DNA of 57,775 nucleotides from Gynuella sp. (GTDB taxonomy: Bacteria > Pseudomonadota > Gammaproteobacteria > Pseudomonadales > Natronospirillaceae). Each line of letters begins with the position of its first letter. The stretch's first letter is position 1. The notes beneath the pieces were generated by a model, which saw only the letters and a program-made list of their open reading frames with translations, ran no database searches and was not told the origin of the DNA. Positions 1 to 9,161 of the stretch are shown in pieces. The DNA is taken from positions 1-57,775 of the forward strand of contig JANQHX010000070.1 in NCBI GenBank assembly GCA_028282465.1, read 5' to 3'. Both the position numbers and the translations under genes were made by a program.

Positions 1-721
1 TTACACGGTTAACTGTGGTAACCACTGCACTGAGAGCATCTTGTCGCGAGCCAAATGTTGAGGTGTATTGCTCTGTGGTTGCTACTGCGAACCTGAGTCG
101 TAAAACTGAGTCGCCAAATCGAGCCGCGGGTTGAAGGTCTCGTTTTGAAATCCCATGCGTATGGTGGGAGTCATCAGAGCTAGGAGTTTTATGGATGTCG
201 TCAACTCTGGGGCTAGCTGATTTTCCCTTAGGCTTATAGTCTTTAGTGAAATAGCTGACGTAGCTGATTTGACCAGAAGCGGTCACTTTGGGGTCAATCA
301 TCATATCGCCATAGGGAGTCATGATGTAACCATGAAAGCCTCGATCAGAGATATCTAAGTGGCCATAAAAATCTTCACCACTCACTCGGTAGGTTTTGAT
401 ATCTGGAAATTTTTGCGCCAAGCCTGGTTCCATTATATTGGTCTGGTGCAATTCAAGATTTTTTATCGAACCATCAGGCATGGGGATAGGAAAGAGTACA
501 CTTTGATTAGAAGTGCTAATCTGTTCTACAGCCGTAAGCTTGGTAGTTAGGCTGGACTCATCAACAGCAAAAGTTGAGAATTTTTCTGGTAACAGCTCAG
601 ATGTCGTAAAACCCGATTTAGTCTTATGGGCCTGTAGTTGCCAAACGTCTTGGGCATAAACCTGAGCACATAAGGTCAAAATCCCCAGTGCTGGTAAAAT
701 CTGCTTTATAACTCGAATCAT
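1..721 (-). CDS. Secreted reprolysin-like metallopeptidase, N-terminal part (cut by window edge)
   Basis: The minus strand is open from an ATG at 721 to the left edge, about 240 codons without a stop. GGAG lies 6 bases before the ATG. The protein begins with a signal peptide of about 22 residues ending in AQVYA. A propeptide-like region follows. The last visible stretch, LRLRFAVATTEQYTSTFGS then VVTTVNRV, matches the start of the catalytic domain in bacterial reprolysin-like (M12B-type) zinc metallopeptidases, where an HExxHxxGxxH site would come later. That site is outside the window, so catalysis is inferred. It is divergent from parC. The family call rests on the LAxATTxEYT...VNRV signature and the signal peptide; another secreted protein sharing this N-terminal half cannot be excluded. 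Confidence 0.72.
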   Translation of the reverse strand, partial: MIRVIKQILPALGILTLCAQVYAQDVWQLQAHKTKSGFTTSELLPEKFSTFAVDESSLTTKLTAVEQISTSNQSVLFPIPMPDGSIKNLELHQTNIMEPGLAQKFPDIKTYRVSGEDFYGHLDISDRGFHGYIMTPYGDMMIDPKVTASGQISYVSYFTKDYKPKGKSASPRVDDIHKTPSSDDSHHTHGISKRDLQPAARFGDSVLRLRFAVATTEQYTSTFGSRQDALSAVVTTVNRV

Positions 722-945
722 TTTTATTCTCCAAAATCTCGGAGTCGTTATAAAGGCTACGGGTTAGCTGGTCTTGGCACTGGTTCAAGTTTTGTACTGA
801 TTTCGTCAATTTATGTTTAAAACTTGGAATAGTTCTATTTGCATATGTGAACTTAGGTTTACAAATTGTTCATTACTTGGCAACGAACAGATTGACTAGA
901 TTGGTCGAATGGATTGAATTCCTGAAGTGGGGGCGGCAAACTACG

Positions 946-966
946 ACTCGTTTTAAAACAACGAGT
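946..966. other. Perfect inverted repeat just before parC
   Basis: ACTCGTT and AACGAGT form a 7-bp perfect stem with a 7-base loop, ending 11 bases before the parC ATG. It sits where a Shine-Dalgarno sequence would be expected, and no clear one is visible. It could be a regulatory hairpin in the leader or an operator; neither is shown. Confidence 0.4.
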
Positions 967-977
967 TACATCCTCAC

Positions 978-3221
978 ATGTCGGACAATTTCCAACCGGA
1001 TTCAGTGGAACAAATTTCCCTGAGCCAGTTTACCGAGAAAGCCTACCTCGACTACTCCATGTACGTGATTCTGGATCGGGCCCTGCCGAATATTGGCGAT
1101 GGCTTGAAACCGGTGCAACGTCGCATTGTATATGCCATGAGCGAGCTAGGTTTAAAATCCACTGCCAAGTACAAAAAATCAGCTCGAACTGTGGGCGATG
1201 TACTGGGTAAGTATCATCCCCATGGCGACAGCGCGTGTTATGAAGCCATGGTGCTGATGGCCCAGCCGTTTTCATACCGCTACCCTTTGGTAGATGGTCA
1301 AGGCAACTGGGGTTCGCCAGACGACCCTAAATCTTTCGCGGCCATGCGTTATACCGAATCCAAGCTAGCAAAGTTTGCTGAGACCCTGTTGTCGGAATTG
1401 GGGCAAGGCACAGCAGACTGGGTGCCGAACTTTGACGGCTCCATGGAAGAGCCCGCTGTATTGCCCGCGCGGATTCCTCATGTGTTGCTGAACGGCACTA
1501 CGGGTATTGCGGTGGGTATGGCGACGGATATACCACCTCATAATCTGAGGGAAGTGGTTTCTGCCTGTATCCATTTGTTGGATAACAAAAAGGCGACTGT
1601 TGCTGAGTTGATGACCCATGTGAAAGGTCCAGATTTCCCAACCCAAGCAGAGCTGATTACACCAAAGGCTGACATTCAGAAGATTTATGAGACTGGCCGC
1701 GGCTCTTTACGTATGCGGGCTACCTATGAGCGTGATAATGGCGACATTGTCATTACCCAGCTCCCACACCAAGTGTCTGGGGCTAAGATTCTTGAACAGA
1801 TCGCGGCACAGATGATTGCTAAGAAATTACCAATGGTCAGTGACCTTCGCGATGAATCTGACCATGAAAACCCAACTCGTTTGGTGATTGAGCCTCGCTC
1901 AAACCGAGTTGATGTTGAAGACCTCATGAACCACTTGTTCGCCAGCACCGATCTTGAGCGCACCTATCGAGTGAATCTGAATATGATCGGGGTAGACGGC
2001 CGACCAGCAGTCAAACCGTTAAATGTGATTTTGAGTGAGTGGCTAGACTTTAGAACTGCCACAGTTACCCGTCGTTTGCAGTATCAGTTGGACAAAGTTG
2101 AAGCGCGCCTTCATATCCTAGACGGCTTATTGATCGCCTTCTTAAATATCGACGAAGTGATTGAAATCATTCGTACCGAAGACAAACCCAAACAGGTATT
2201 GATGGAACGTTTCGGAATTACCGATATTCAGGCCGACGCGATTCTGGATTTGAAGTTACGTCAGTTAGCAAAGCTTGAAGAAATTCGGATTCGTGGGGAA
2301 CAGGACGAGCTGTCTAAAGAGCGCGATAGACTCCAAAAGATTCTAGGCTCACCGGCCCGTATGCGGACGTTGATCAAAAAAGAATTGATGGAAGTGGCTG
2401 AAGAGTTTGGTGACGATCGCAACTCTCCTATCGTGTCTCGCGTTGAAGCTAAAGCATTCAGCGAAGATCAACTGCTTTCTTCAGACCCAGTGACTGTTGT
2501 GTTATCTGAAAAAGGCTGGATTCGCTCTGCGAAAGGGCATGATATTGAGCCCGAAGGATTAAATTATAAGGCTGGCGATAGCTTCCTCTTTGCTGCTCGG
2601 GGTAAATCAAACCATAACAGCATTCTCCTGGATTCGACTGGTCGAAGTTATAGCTTAGCCACCCATACATTACCGTCAGCGAGGGGGCAGGGTGAACCGG
2701 TTTCGGGCCGATTAAATTTACCTCCTGCGGCTGGTTTAAAGGGCTTAATGCTTGGGCAAGAAGATGAATTGGTTTTGCTTTCTACAGACGCCGGTTACGG
2801 GTTTGTGACCAAGCTGGGTGATATGACCAGCAAGAACAAGGCGGGTAAAGCCATGGTGACCATTCCAGCTGGTGCTGAATTGCTGCCACCAGTGCCAGTT
2901 GAGCAAGTAGAAACGTCGTTAGTTGCTGCAGCAACCAATGAAGGTCGTTTGCTAGTTTTCCCTTTGCAAGATTTACCTCAACTAGCAAAAGGCAAAGGCA
3001 ACAAAATTATTGGTATTCCAACAGATAAAGCTAAGTCTCGGGAAGAACTAATGATCGGAATTGCTGTGGTTGCACCGAAGGATGTATTAGTGGTGTATGC
3101 TGGAAAGCGTAAGCTGAAATTACGTGGAGCGGATTTGGAGCATTACCGAGGTGAGCGTGGAAGGCGAGGCAATAAATTGCCACGTGGTTTTCAAAATGTT
3201 GATTCCGTAGGGCTTGAGTAA
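978..3221 (+). CDS. parC: DNA topoisomerase IV subunit A
   Basis: This is the ATP-independent DNA-cleaving subunit of topoisomerase IV, which with ParE unlinks daughter chromosomes. The 747-residue length is close to the usual 750 or so. The winged-helix cleavage domain contains [10 protein letters not shown] with the catalytic Tyr125 preceded by Arg124. The quinolone-determining region, around [11 protein letters not shown], keeps Ser85 and Glu89, the residues found in susceptible enzymes. The long coiled-coil tower and a C-terminal beta-pinwheel domain (roughly residues 490-740) follow. ParC rather than GyrA is supported by the short C-terminal domain and the absence of a clear GyrA box. 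No parE is adjacent. The ATG at 978 lacks a recognisable ribosome binding site, but the N-terminus aligns with the family, so this start is preferred. Confidence 0.95.
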   Translation: MSDNFQPDSVEQISLSQFTEKAYLDYSMYVILDRALPNIGDGLKPVQRRIVYAMSELGLKSTAKYKKSARTVGDVLGKYHPHGDSACYEAMVLMAQPFSYRYPLVDGQGNWGSPDDPKSFAAMRYTESKLAKFAETLLSELGQGTADWVPNFDGSMEEPAVLPARIPHVLLNGTTGIAVGMATDIPPHNLREVVSACIHLLDNKKATVAELMTHVKGPDFPTQAELITPKADIQKIYETGRGSLRMRATYERDNGDIVITQLPHQVSGAKILEQIAAQMIAKKLPMVSDLRDESDHENPTRLVIEPRSNRVDVEDLMNHLFASTDLERTYRVNLNMIGVDGRPAVKPLNVILSEWLDFRTATVTRRLQYQLDKVEARLHILDGLLIAFLNIDEVIEIIRTEDKPKQVLMERFGITDIQADAILDLKLRQLAKLEEIRIRGEQDELSKERDRLQKILGSPARMRTLIKKELMEVAEEFGDDRNSPIVSRVEAKAFSEDQLLSSDPVTVVLSEKGWIRSAKGHDIEPEGLNYKAGDSFLFAARGKSNHNSILLDSTGRSYSLATHTLPSARGQGEPVSGRLNLPPAAGLKGLMLGQEDELVLLSTDAGYGFVTKLGDMTSKNKAGKAMVTIPAGAELLPPVPVEQVETSLVAAATNEGRLLVFPLQDLPQLAKGKGNKIIGIPTDKAKSREELMIGIAVVAPKDVLVVYAGKRKLKLRGADLEHYRGERGRRGNKLPRGFQNVDSVGLE

Positions 3222-3239
3222 ACAGTCGCCATTCATAGT

Positions 3240-3270
3240 GGCTCAGCTTTGCTATTGATAACGCTGAGCC
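3240..3270 (+). other. Inverted repeat after parC, possible terminator
   Basis: GGCTCAGC and GCTGAGCC form an 8-bp perfect stem with a 15-base loop, starting 18 bases after the parC stop codon. There is no run of T after it, so it is not a canonical intrinsic terminator, but its position fits a transcript 3' end. Confidence 0.4.
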
Positions 3271-3361
3271 TACCTGTGCCTCTGGCTGTTGGTATTTTCA
3301 TTTTCCTAAATGCGGATTCTGTATTTAAGCCAACTATTCCTATAAATAGGTTATAAAATTG

Positions 3362-4213
3362 ATGAATCAAACAGACCTAGATTCTTCCAATAATCTCGAG
3401 CAGGACAAAGAAGCTCGTGAAATTAAAAACATGTACATGCTCTTGGGGATATTTTTTGGATCTCTTTGTTTGCTGGTGGCCATATTTTTATATTTCTCCC
3501 CTGTTATCGCTAAAAAAATTCCTTTCTCTGCAGAAAAACAATTTATAAAGCCTTATGAGTATTTGATATCCAAATATTTTCCGCACGAGACCAATGAGGT
3601 GGTAGAGGCGTATCTGCATGGCTTATCAGAGGGAATTTCTGCTGCTATGGGGTTATCGAGTGAGATTGAAATCGACATGCACTATCTCGATAGCGATGAA
3701 GTTAATGCCTTTACCACATTAGGGGGGCATGTATTTGTCACCAAAGGATTAATAGAAACCGTTAAAACTGAAAACGCATTAGCCATGGTTGTGGCCCATG
3801 AGTTGGCTCATCAAAAAAATCGAGATCCCATTTCTAGCCTAGGTCGAGGTGTCGCATTACAGTTAATCTTTTCTTCATTATTTAATGACTATGGCACTGT
3901 TGATTTAGGGTGGCTTTCAGATGCTGGTCTAATGTATTTCAGTCGAGAACAAGAACAAGCAGCAGATATTGAAGCCCTGTTTGCATTAAATAGCTATTAT
4001 GGTCATGTTGCTGGTTATGATGAATTTTTCAATGCGATTTATGATCCCGAATTGGAATCCGGCTCTAAGATTGAAAATGTATTATCCAGCCATCCTGAAA
4101 CGGGTGAACGAATTGAAGTGCTGAGAGATAAAATTGAAGAGTTCGGATTTATTCAAAAGCAAACAGTGTTAATTCCAGATCATATCATTGAAGAGATTAA
4201 AGGAGCCAATTAA
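3362..4213 (+). CDS. Membrane-anchored M48-family zinc metallopeptidase
   Basis: A transmembrane helix occupies about residues 26-48, followed by an extracytoplasmic peptidase domain of the M48 (HtpX/BepA-like) family. The zinc site HELAH lies near residues 146-150, with the expected third ligand Glu in SREQEQAAD about 50 residues later. It also has the family's SHPETGERIEVLR segment near the C-terminus. Such proteins act in envelope protein quality control; the substrate is unknown here. An in-frame TTG at 3359 directly precedes the chosen ATG, and both lie acceptably behind TAGG at 3347-3350. The gene converges on the TM2 pair and ends at a shared hairpin. Confidence 0.88.
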   Translation: MNQTDLDSSNNLEQDKEAREIKNMYMLLGIFFGSLCLLVAIFLYFSPVIAKKIPFSAEKQFIKPYEYLISKYFPHETNEVVEAYLHGLSEGISAAMGLSSEIEIDMHYLDSDEVNAFTTLGGHVFVTKGLIETVKTENALAMVVAHELAHQKNRDPISSLGRGVALQLIFSSLFNDYGTVDLGWLSDAGLMYFSREQEQAADIEALFALNSYYGHVAGYDEFFNAIYDPELESGSKIENVLSSHPETGERIEVLRDKIEEFGFIQKQTVLIPDHIIEEIKGAN

Positions 4214-4220
4214 GGCTCCT
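4201..4220. terminator. Hairpin between convergent genes, possible bidirectional terminator
   Basis: AGGAGCC, loop AATTAA, GGCTCCT makes a 7-bp perfect stem spanning the M48 stop codon. AT-rich sequence flanks it on both sides but the T runs are short. Its position between converging genes suggests a shared terminator. Confidence 0.45.
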
Positions 4221-4224
4221 ACTA

Positions 4225-4443
4225 TTAAGAAGCCTTGATATATAGGCCGCTTTTATCTTTAAAATTACCACAAACAATGATAATGAAATCAACGAGGGTC
4301 CAAATACCTAACCCACCCAAGGTCAATAGCATTAGAATACCCGTTCCGATTTTACCAACATAAAACCTGTGAATTCCAAACGCACCCAAAAAGAAGCACA
4401 ATAGAATTGTGGGTACAAAACCCTTTTCGCTAGTTTCAGACAT
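4225..4443 (-). CDS. TM2-domain membrane protein (72 aa)
   Basis: The protein is one complete TM2 domain (PF05154): a first helix with the motif [13 protein letters not shown], a short turn, then a second helix containing [13 protein letters not shown]. The HRFY motif with charged residues at the helix edge is diagnostic. TM2 proteins are small inner-membrane proteins of unknown biochemical function. The gene starts 6 bases after the stop of the second TM2 gene, so the two are surely co-transcribed. No catalytic residues are visible. Confidence 0.85.
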   Translation of the reverse strand: MSETSEKGFVPTILLCFFLGAFGIHRFYVGKIGTGILMLLTLGGLGIWTLVDFIIIVCGNFKDKSGLYIKAS

Positions 4444-4449
4444 TTATAT

Positions 4450-4815
4450 CTACTCCGATTTTAGTTTTTGTCCTGGATAACAAACAACATTTCCTTTGCC
4501 ATCCTTAAATGATCCGGTTAAAAGCATAATGGTCACAATAAATGTGTGCAGGGAATCTACTGCAAATACCAATATTGCCCAGCCAAACTGACCTGTTGCA
4601 TAAAAGTAAATTGCTAGAATCACCAATCCAAAATCTATGATTCCTTCCAGGTATCTTCCAAGGTAAAAGTGATGAACTCCTAGAACACCAAAGATTGCTG
4701 ATAAGCTAACGGCTATGGCATAACTCTTGGTGGATCGTTGTTTCAGAGAGGCCCTTTTCACAGCGCTCTCTTCAGTACTATCTACAACTTTTTCCGTCAC
4801 ATTCGTGTCTTGCAA
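4450..4815 (-). CDS. TM2-domain membrane protein with N-terminal extension (121 aa)
   Basis: About 33 polar residues precede a TM2-type helix pair. The first helix contains LGVHHFYLGRYLEG, the HHFY variant of the TM2 motif. The second helix region is longer than in the neighbouring 72-aa protein, adding probably one extra hydrophobic segment, and ends with GSFKDGKGNVV. It is the first gene of a two-gene operon with the smaller TM2 protein. The function is unknown; the pair may form a hetero-oligomeric membrane complex, which is inference from arrangement only. Confidence 0.82.
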   Translation of the reverse strand: MQDTNVTEKVVDSTEESAVKRASLKQRSTKSYAIAVSLSAIFGVLGVHHFYLGRYLEGIIDFGLVILAIYFYATGQFGWAILVFAVDSLHTFIVTIMLLTGSFKDGKGNVVCYPGQKLKSE

Positions 4816-5021
4816 AACATCATCCTATGATTTTTAAATAACCATGCACACCATGATGGAAATTTGAGATTCAGTCAAGCAGCTCGATACCCTATTTTCA
4901 AAAATTAACTGTGGTCTTGATTTAGTGTTCTAATTAGCTAGCACGCTAACGAATTGGCCAGCGCTAATCAGAGCCTGCTTAATTGCAAATGAGTTATCAC
5001 TGAGTCCATTCAATTGCAGTT

Positions 5022-6449
5022 TTAAGACCTTTCCAAAGAGGTAATGCTATTTGAGATTTCAGAGACAATAGCCTGTAAGTCTTTACTCGCCTGATCTAAA
5101 TTCTCTGCCATATTGCGACCACTTTGACTTAGCTCTGTTAAGGTTTCCCCGCTTTGCGCTAAGTCACTGAGTACTAAACTTTGAGTTGAAATCTGAGAAG
5201 AAACAGTTGACATAGTAGTGTTGGCTTCTTCAATTTTGCTGTAAGCACTTTCAACAGATTGAATGGTCTTATCCATGGCTAGATTTGAATTGTCGATTGC
5301 TTGCGAAGAATCCTCTGAAACCTTTCTAATATGATCAGTGGTTTCTTGGCTGCGAACAGCGAGATCTCTCACTTCATCTGCTACCACAGCAAAGCCTCTG
5401 CCGCTTTCACCGGCTCGGGCCGCCTCAATTGAAGCATTTAATGCCAACAAGTTTGTTTGCTCGGCAACCCCAGATATCTGATCAACAGAGTTCACGATTT
5501 CTGAACTGGCCGTTTTAATGTTTTCAAGCTTCGCTGCTGCTTGTTCTGTCTGTTGCTTTGCCTCTGAAGAAAAACGTTGGGCTTCGCTGCTCACGGAGAG
5601 TCCATTTTCAATATGAGAAGTCATTTCATCAAATTCATTTCTCAGTTGATTAATAACCTTAGACGAGCTTTCAGAAGCAGATGTGAGTTGTTCCATTGAG
5701 TCTCTACTTTGAATGGCACCCGACACCACAAGTTTTGAAGTGTTTTCTAATGTTTGTTGAGACTGCATCAACTTTTGAATAACCGCACTATTGGATTTCA
5801 TTTGAGATTCCATTTTTTTATGGCTGGTATCCAATTGTTGAGAAAACTGTTCAATTTCTTCACTGCGCTGATCTACCAGTTGCAGAGTTCTGTTAAAAGT
5901 GAAACCCACATACATGCCTAACCCACCCATCATTAGAGGCACGGATGCATAGCTAATGACATCCATCATGCCTGCAGTTGCTAGAAGTTGTTCATTGGTT
6001 TCTGTGCCGGGGGCTCCTGTGCTAAGAATCCAAAATGCGATAATTGAACTAGCTATTACATAAGCTGAACAGGATTTCCAGCCAGTCATAAATGCAGCTA
6101 AGAAGGGTGTTGCACCAATAAAAACCAAGTTTGAGAAAGTGACATTTTTGATCGCATGCAGAATCAATGTCATATCAAGCAGGTTGCCTATCAATATGCC
6201 ATGGGCGACCCAAAGTGCCCATTCAGGTCTAGTTCGTAGGATCCAAAATAGCCCCCCTAGATAAATAAGAATTACAATATTGGTGTACACAATTGGCATC
6301 ATTCCCACCCACCAATAAATGCCAGAAAACATAACAAGACTGATAAATAACACTGACCAACCAAAATAGGTGATATTTAGCTGTCTATTGGTATTTATAT
6401 CCCCTAGGTCTAGCATCAGTCGGCCTGAAGGCACGTTAATTTCTGGCAT
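5022..6449 (-). CDS. Methyl-accepting chemotaxis protein with multi-helix membrane sensor
   Basis: The C-terminal half is a canonical cytoplasmic signalling domain: the hairpin tip with [16 protein letters not shown], then [20 protein letters not shown], binds CheA/CheW. The N-terminal part has about six hydrophobic segments between residues 28 and 186 and no large periplasmic loop, so the input is probably sensed within or at the membrane. No HAMP domain is evident; the last helix runs straight into a coiled coil. The start is taken as the ATG at 6449 because GGAG lies 11 bases before it; an in-frame TTG at 6479 would add 10 residues but has no obvious ribosome binding site. The gene is divergent from the GGDEF/EAL gene. 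Confidence 0.9.
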   Translation of the reverse strand: MPEINVPSGRLMLDLGDINTNRQLNITYFGWSVLFISLVMFSGIYWWVGMMPIVYTNIVILIYLGGLFWILRTRPEWALWVAHGILIGNLLDMTLILHAIKNVTFSNLVFIGATPFLAAFMTGWKSCSAYVIASSIIAFWILSTGAPGTETNEQLLATAGMMDVISYASVPLMMGGLGMYVGFTFNRTLQLVDQRSEEIEQFSQQLDTSHKKMESQMKSNSAVIQKLMQSQQTLENTSKLVVSGAIQSRDSMEQLTSASESSSKVINQLRNEFDEMTSHIENGLSVSSEAQRFSSEAKQQTEQAAAKLENIKTASSEIVNSVDQISGVAEQTNLLALNASIEAARAGESGRGFAVVADEVRDLAVRSQETTDHIRKVSEDSSQAIDNSNLAMDKTIQSVESAYSKIEEANTTMSTVSSQISTQSLVLSDLAQSGETLTELSQSGRNMAENLDQASKDLQAIVSEISNSITSLERS

Positions 6450-6561
6450 GGTGTCAATAACTCCGCATTTGATTCGCAATATCGTAAAAGTATAGAAGGT
6501 TTTTTTAGGTGCCTTCCTGCTAAGCTATTAGAAAACCCTAAATCCATCTAAGGATGAACCA

Positions 6562-8823
6562 GTGCTTCAAAACAGAATTTGGCTGTCATTTTCTGCAGTG
6601 ATATCAGTGGGTGCGCTTTTGGCTGTATCCATGGTCTTCATGGGCGGAAACCTTGGAAATAGTTTGGCTATCAATATGGAGCAACGCCTACCCCAGTCAG
6701 AGATCATTAGCAATTTCCAAAACTCCGTTGTGAGGCATGAGAGGGTGCTTTATGCCTGCTTTTTGAATAATGATGTTGGATCTGTTATCGAGTCGATGAA
6801 TAGAGAGCAAAACACATTGCGTATTCAAATGGCTGAATTGGCAGCCACTTCCATTTATCAAACTCATTACCAAGATGTTGAAAATCAATTATTAGAAATA
6901 TTCAGTTTAGGTCAGCAACTGGGCCAAGCAATGCAAGAAGAAATTATTGACCAAGAGTTAGGTCAGAGTATTTTGAGTGAAATTACTTCAAGAGGTCATG
7001 TGTTGGAAGAGTCATCAATGGCTATGCAAAATGCTTTACGAGCTGAGTTGGCTGGTCAAACGATTAAAGACCAAAGCAGTGTGAGGCATATGGTATGGAT
7101 GGTAGTAGGTTTCTCATTGTTACTGTTTGCCAGTTTCGTTTTTGTGGCTATTTACTTACGACGCTATCTTCAAGAGGCCGGTGTCAACCAAAGGTTATTT
7201 GCTTTTCCTGAAAAAAATCCGCTCCCGGTTTTAGCTGTGTCCATTAGCGGTGAATTAATTTATTGCAACCCAGCTGTTTATAAAATGGCTGAGGTCGTTT
7301 TTGGCAATTCGAACGACCATAGAAAACTACTATCTGATGAGTTTCTCACTCAGATTAATCAGCTACTTGATAATTTCAATAAAAACCAATCTGAAAACAA
7401 TACCCATTGGACGGAGTTTAAAAACGATCGTTATTTAAATTTCCAAATGAGTTATCTATCAGAATACGAACGTCTGCATTTATACATTGAAGATATCACC
7501 GAGCAAGTCATTGCAAAACAAAAACTCGAGTATCAAGCCTTTCATGATCCACTGACAGGTTTAGCTAACCGAAGACAAATGGAAAAAGACTTGCAAGTAG
7601 AAGGAAATTATTTTGCCCTTCTTAATGTCGATGGTTTTGATGTAGTGTCTACCACAAAAGGTCAACAAGTTGTTGATAGATTGTTTTTAGAGTTTGTCGA
7701 GAGAATTCAATCAGAGCTTGCCGATGACGAAGGTGCCAACCTAAAGTTATATCGATACGACGGGGATTTGCTGAGTATTTGTTTTGCATTAACAAATCAA
7801 TCCGAGGTCGAATCTTGGCTATATCGTCTGGTGGATCTATTTAAAGCGCCACTGGTTATTGATGAAAACGAATACTATTTAAAATGCCGCGCTGGATTTG
7901 TGCATATTGATCATGACACAAGTCCAGATGATATCGTTTCTAAAGCTATTACGGCCTTGCATCAAGGTGGAGTAAAAGGACAATCAGTAACAGCTTATAA
8001 CCCCAATATGACGTTCGAGATAGAGAAGCGTCTGAGTCTTGAAGCAGGTTTACGGCGAGCCTTGATTCGTCAGGAATTTCAACTTTTCTATCAACCACAA
8101 ATTAGCCAAAAAGAATCAATAGGAAAACTTTCGGGTGCTGAGGCTCTGGTGCGTTGGTTTCCTGATGGTGAACCAATGGTGTCACCGGGTGATTTTATTC
8201 CGGTCGCAGAGGAGTCTGGGCTTATCGTTCCAATTGGTGACTGGATATTAAATGAAGCTTGCCATTATTGGGCTCAACTTCAAAGTAATGGGCTGGCTAA
8301 AGGCGGGGTAATATCTGTTAATCTGTCACCAAGACAATTTCACAGCAAGCAGGTGATTGCTCGAATTAAGAACGCATTGAACACCAGTGGCTTATCACCA
8401 GAGTATCTGGAGCTGGAGATCACTGAAAGTTTGGTGATGGAAGATCTGGATAGATCCATTGATATTATGCATCAGATAAAAGCTTTGGGTGTTAGGTTAG
8501 CAATTGATGATTTTGGTATCGGCTATTCATCTTTAAGCTATTTAAGTCGGTTCCCTTTAGATAAATTAAAAATAGATCGGGAATTTATTTTAGATATACC
8601 AGGCAATTCAGACCAAGAAAGCCTGGTTCAGGCCATCATGACTATGAGTCATGCTCTACACTTAAAAGTAACCGTAGAAGGGGTAGAAAACCCAAAACAA
8701 TTGGATTGGTTGAATAATCAAGGTGCTGATCTGATTCAGGGTTTTTATTTTAGCCGACCTCTTCCTGATCAGGATTTTCAAAAGTACTGTCAACAGATAG
8801 AGAGTAATGGCCATGACCATTGA
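6562..8823 (+). CDS. Membrane sensor with degenerate GGDEF and intact EAL domain, probable c-di-GMP phosphodiesterase
   Basis: The order is: helix 1 (about 8-28), periplasmic helical sensor (30-175), helix 2 (177-199), a PAS-like region (218-316), GGDEF (323-482) and EAL (500-745). The GGDEF site reads RYDGD (398-402), lacking the catalytic signature, so cyclase activity is unlikely. The EAL site looks complete: E527-A-L, Asn587 in SVNLSP, Glu619 in LEITES, the DDFG pair at 649-650, Lys670 and Glu706. It should therefore hydrolyse c-di-GMP, perhaps modulated by the degenerate GGDEF domain. The start is a GTG behind AAGGA, 8 bases upstream. Its end overlaps the ComFB gene by 17 bases, which implies translational coupling. 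Confidence 0.92.
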   Translation: MLQNRIWLSFSAVISVGALLAVSMVFMGGNLGNSLAINMEQRLPQSEIISNFQNSVVRHERVLYACFLNNDVGSVIESMNREQNTLRIQMAELAATSIYQTHYQDVENQLLEIFSLGQQLGQAMQEEIIDQELGQSILSEITSRGHVLEESSMAMQNALRAELAGQTIKDQSSVRHMVWMVVGFSLLLFASFVFVAIYLRRYLQEAGVNQRLFAFPEKNPLPVLAVSISGELIYCNPAVYKMAEVVFGNSNDHRKLLSDEFLTQINQLLDNFNKNQSENNTHWTEFKNDRYLNFQMSYLSEYERLHLYIEDITEQVIAKQKLEYQAFHDPLTGLANRRQMEKDLQVEGNYFALLNVDGFDVVSTTKGQQVVDRLFLEFVERIQSELADDEGANLKLYRYDGDLLSICFALTNQSEVESWLYRLVDLFKAPLVIDENEYYLKCRAGFVHIDHDTSPDDIVSKAITALHQGGVKGQSVTAYNPNMTFEIEKRLSLEAGLRRALIRQEFQLFYQPQISQKESIGKLSGAEALVRWFPDGEPMVSPGDFIPVAEESGLIVPIGDWILNEACHYWAQLQSNGLAKGGVISVNLSPRQFHSKQVIARIKNALNTSGLSPEYLELEITESLVMEDLDRSIDIMHQIKALGVRLAIDDFGIGYSSLSYLSRFPLDKLKIDREFILDIPGNSDQESLVQAIMTMSHALHLKVTVEGVENPKQLDWLNNQGADLIQGFYFSRPLPDQDFQKYCQQIESNGHDH

Positions 8824-9079
8824 AGCCGATATTAAGAACTACTATGAAACACTGGTAATTGATGAGATTGTCGCAATTGCAAAGTCACGACAACTGGATG
8901 AAGACGACTATGAAGACATAGCTTGTGTGGCATTAAACAATTTACCTCCGAGGTATTATCGTCATTCAGTCGACATGGCATTTTACTTGTCCCCAATAGA
9001 ACAAGAGATAATGGATAAGAATGTTACAAAAGCGGTTGAAGGTGCTGTTAAGTTTGTTGAGAAGCATCGCAAGAGTTAA
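8807..9079 (+). CDS. ComFB-family protein, candidate cyclic-dinucleotide receptor
   Basis: The 90-residue protein carries the ComFB signature: NYYETLVIDEI near the N-terminus, an acidic DEDDYEDIACVALN segment, then LPPRYYRHSVDMAFYLSP. ComFB was named from a competence gene in Bacillus, and proteins of this family have since been reported to bind cyclic dinucleotides. There are two possible ATGs, at 8807 and 8813; GAGAG upstream fits either. The gene overlaps the end of the EAL phosphodiesterase gene, which suggests the two work on the same nucleotide pool. A direct effector role is inference. Confidence 0.82.
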   Translation: MAMTIEADIKNYYETLVIDEIVAIAKSRQLDEDDYEDIACVALNNLPPRYYRHSVDMAFYLSPIEQEIMDKNVTKAVEGAVKFVEKHRKS

Positions 9080-9104
9080 CTATGCTATGATCCCGCAGAT
9101 CTAC

Positions 9105-9127
9105 AGGAAATCTATCTGATTTCCTTT
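9105..9127 (+). terminator. Hairpin after the ComFB gene
   Basis: AGGAAATC, loop TATCT, GATTTCCT gives a perfect 8-bp stem 26 bases after the ComFB stop. Only a short T run follows, so it is a weak terminator or a leader hairpin of the following aminotransferase gene. Confidence 0.4.
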
Positions 9128-9161
9128 CCGACCGACTGAATAAGTTTTAAGTAATACTGAT

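Noticed and set aside
359-550. 63-codon plus-strand frame near the left end
   Set aside because: Antisense to the secreted metallopeptidase reading frame, which has a signal peptide and family motif.
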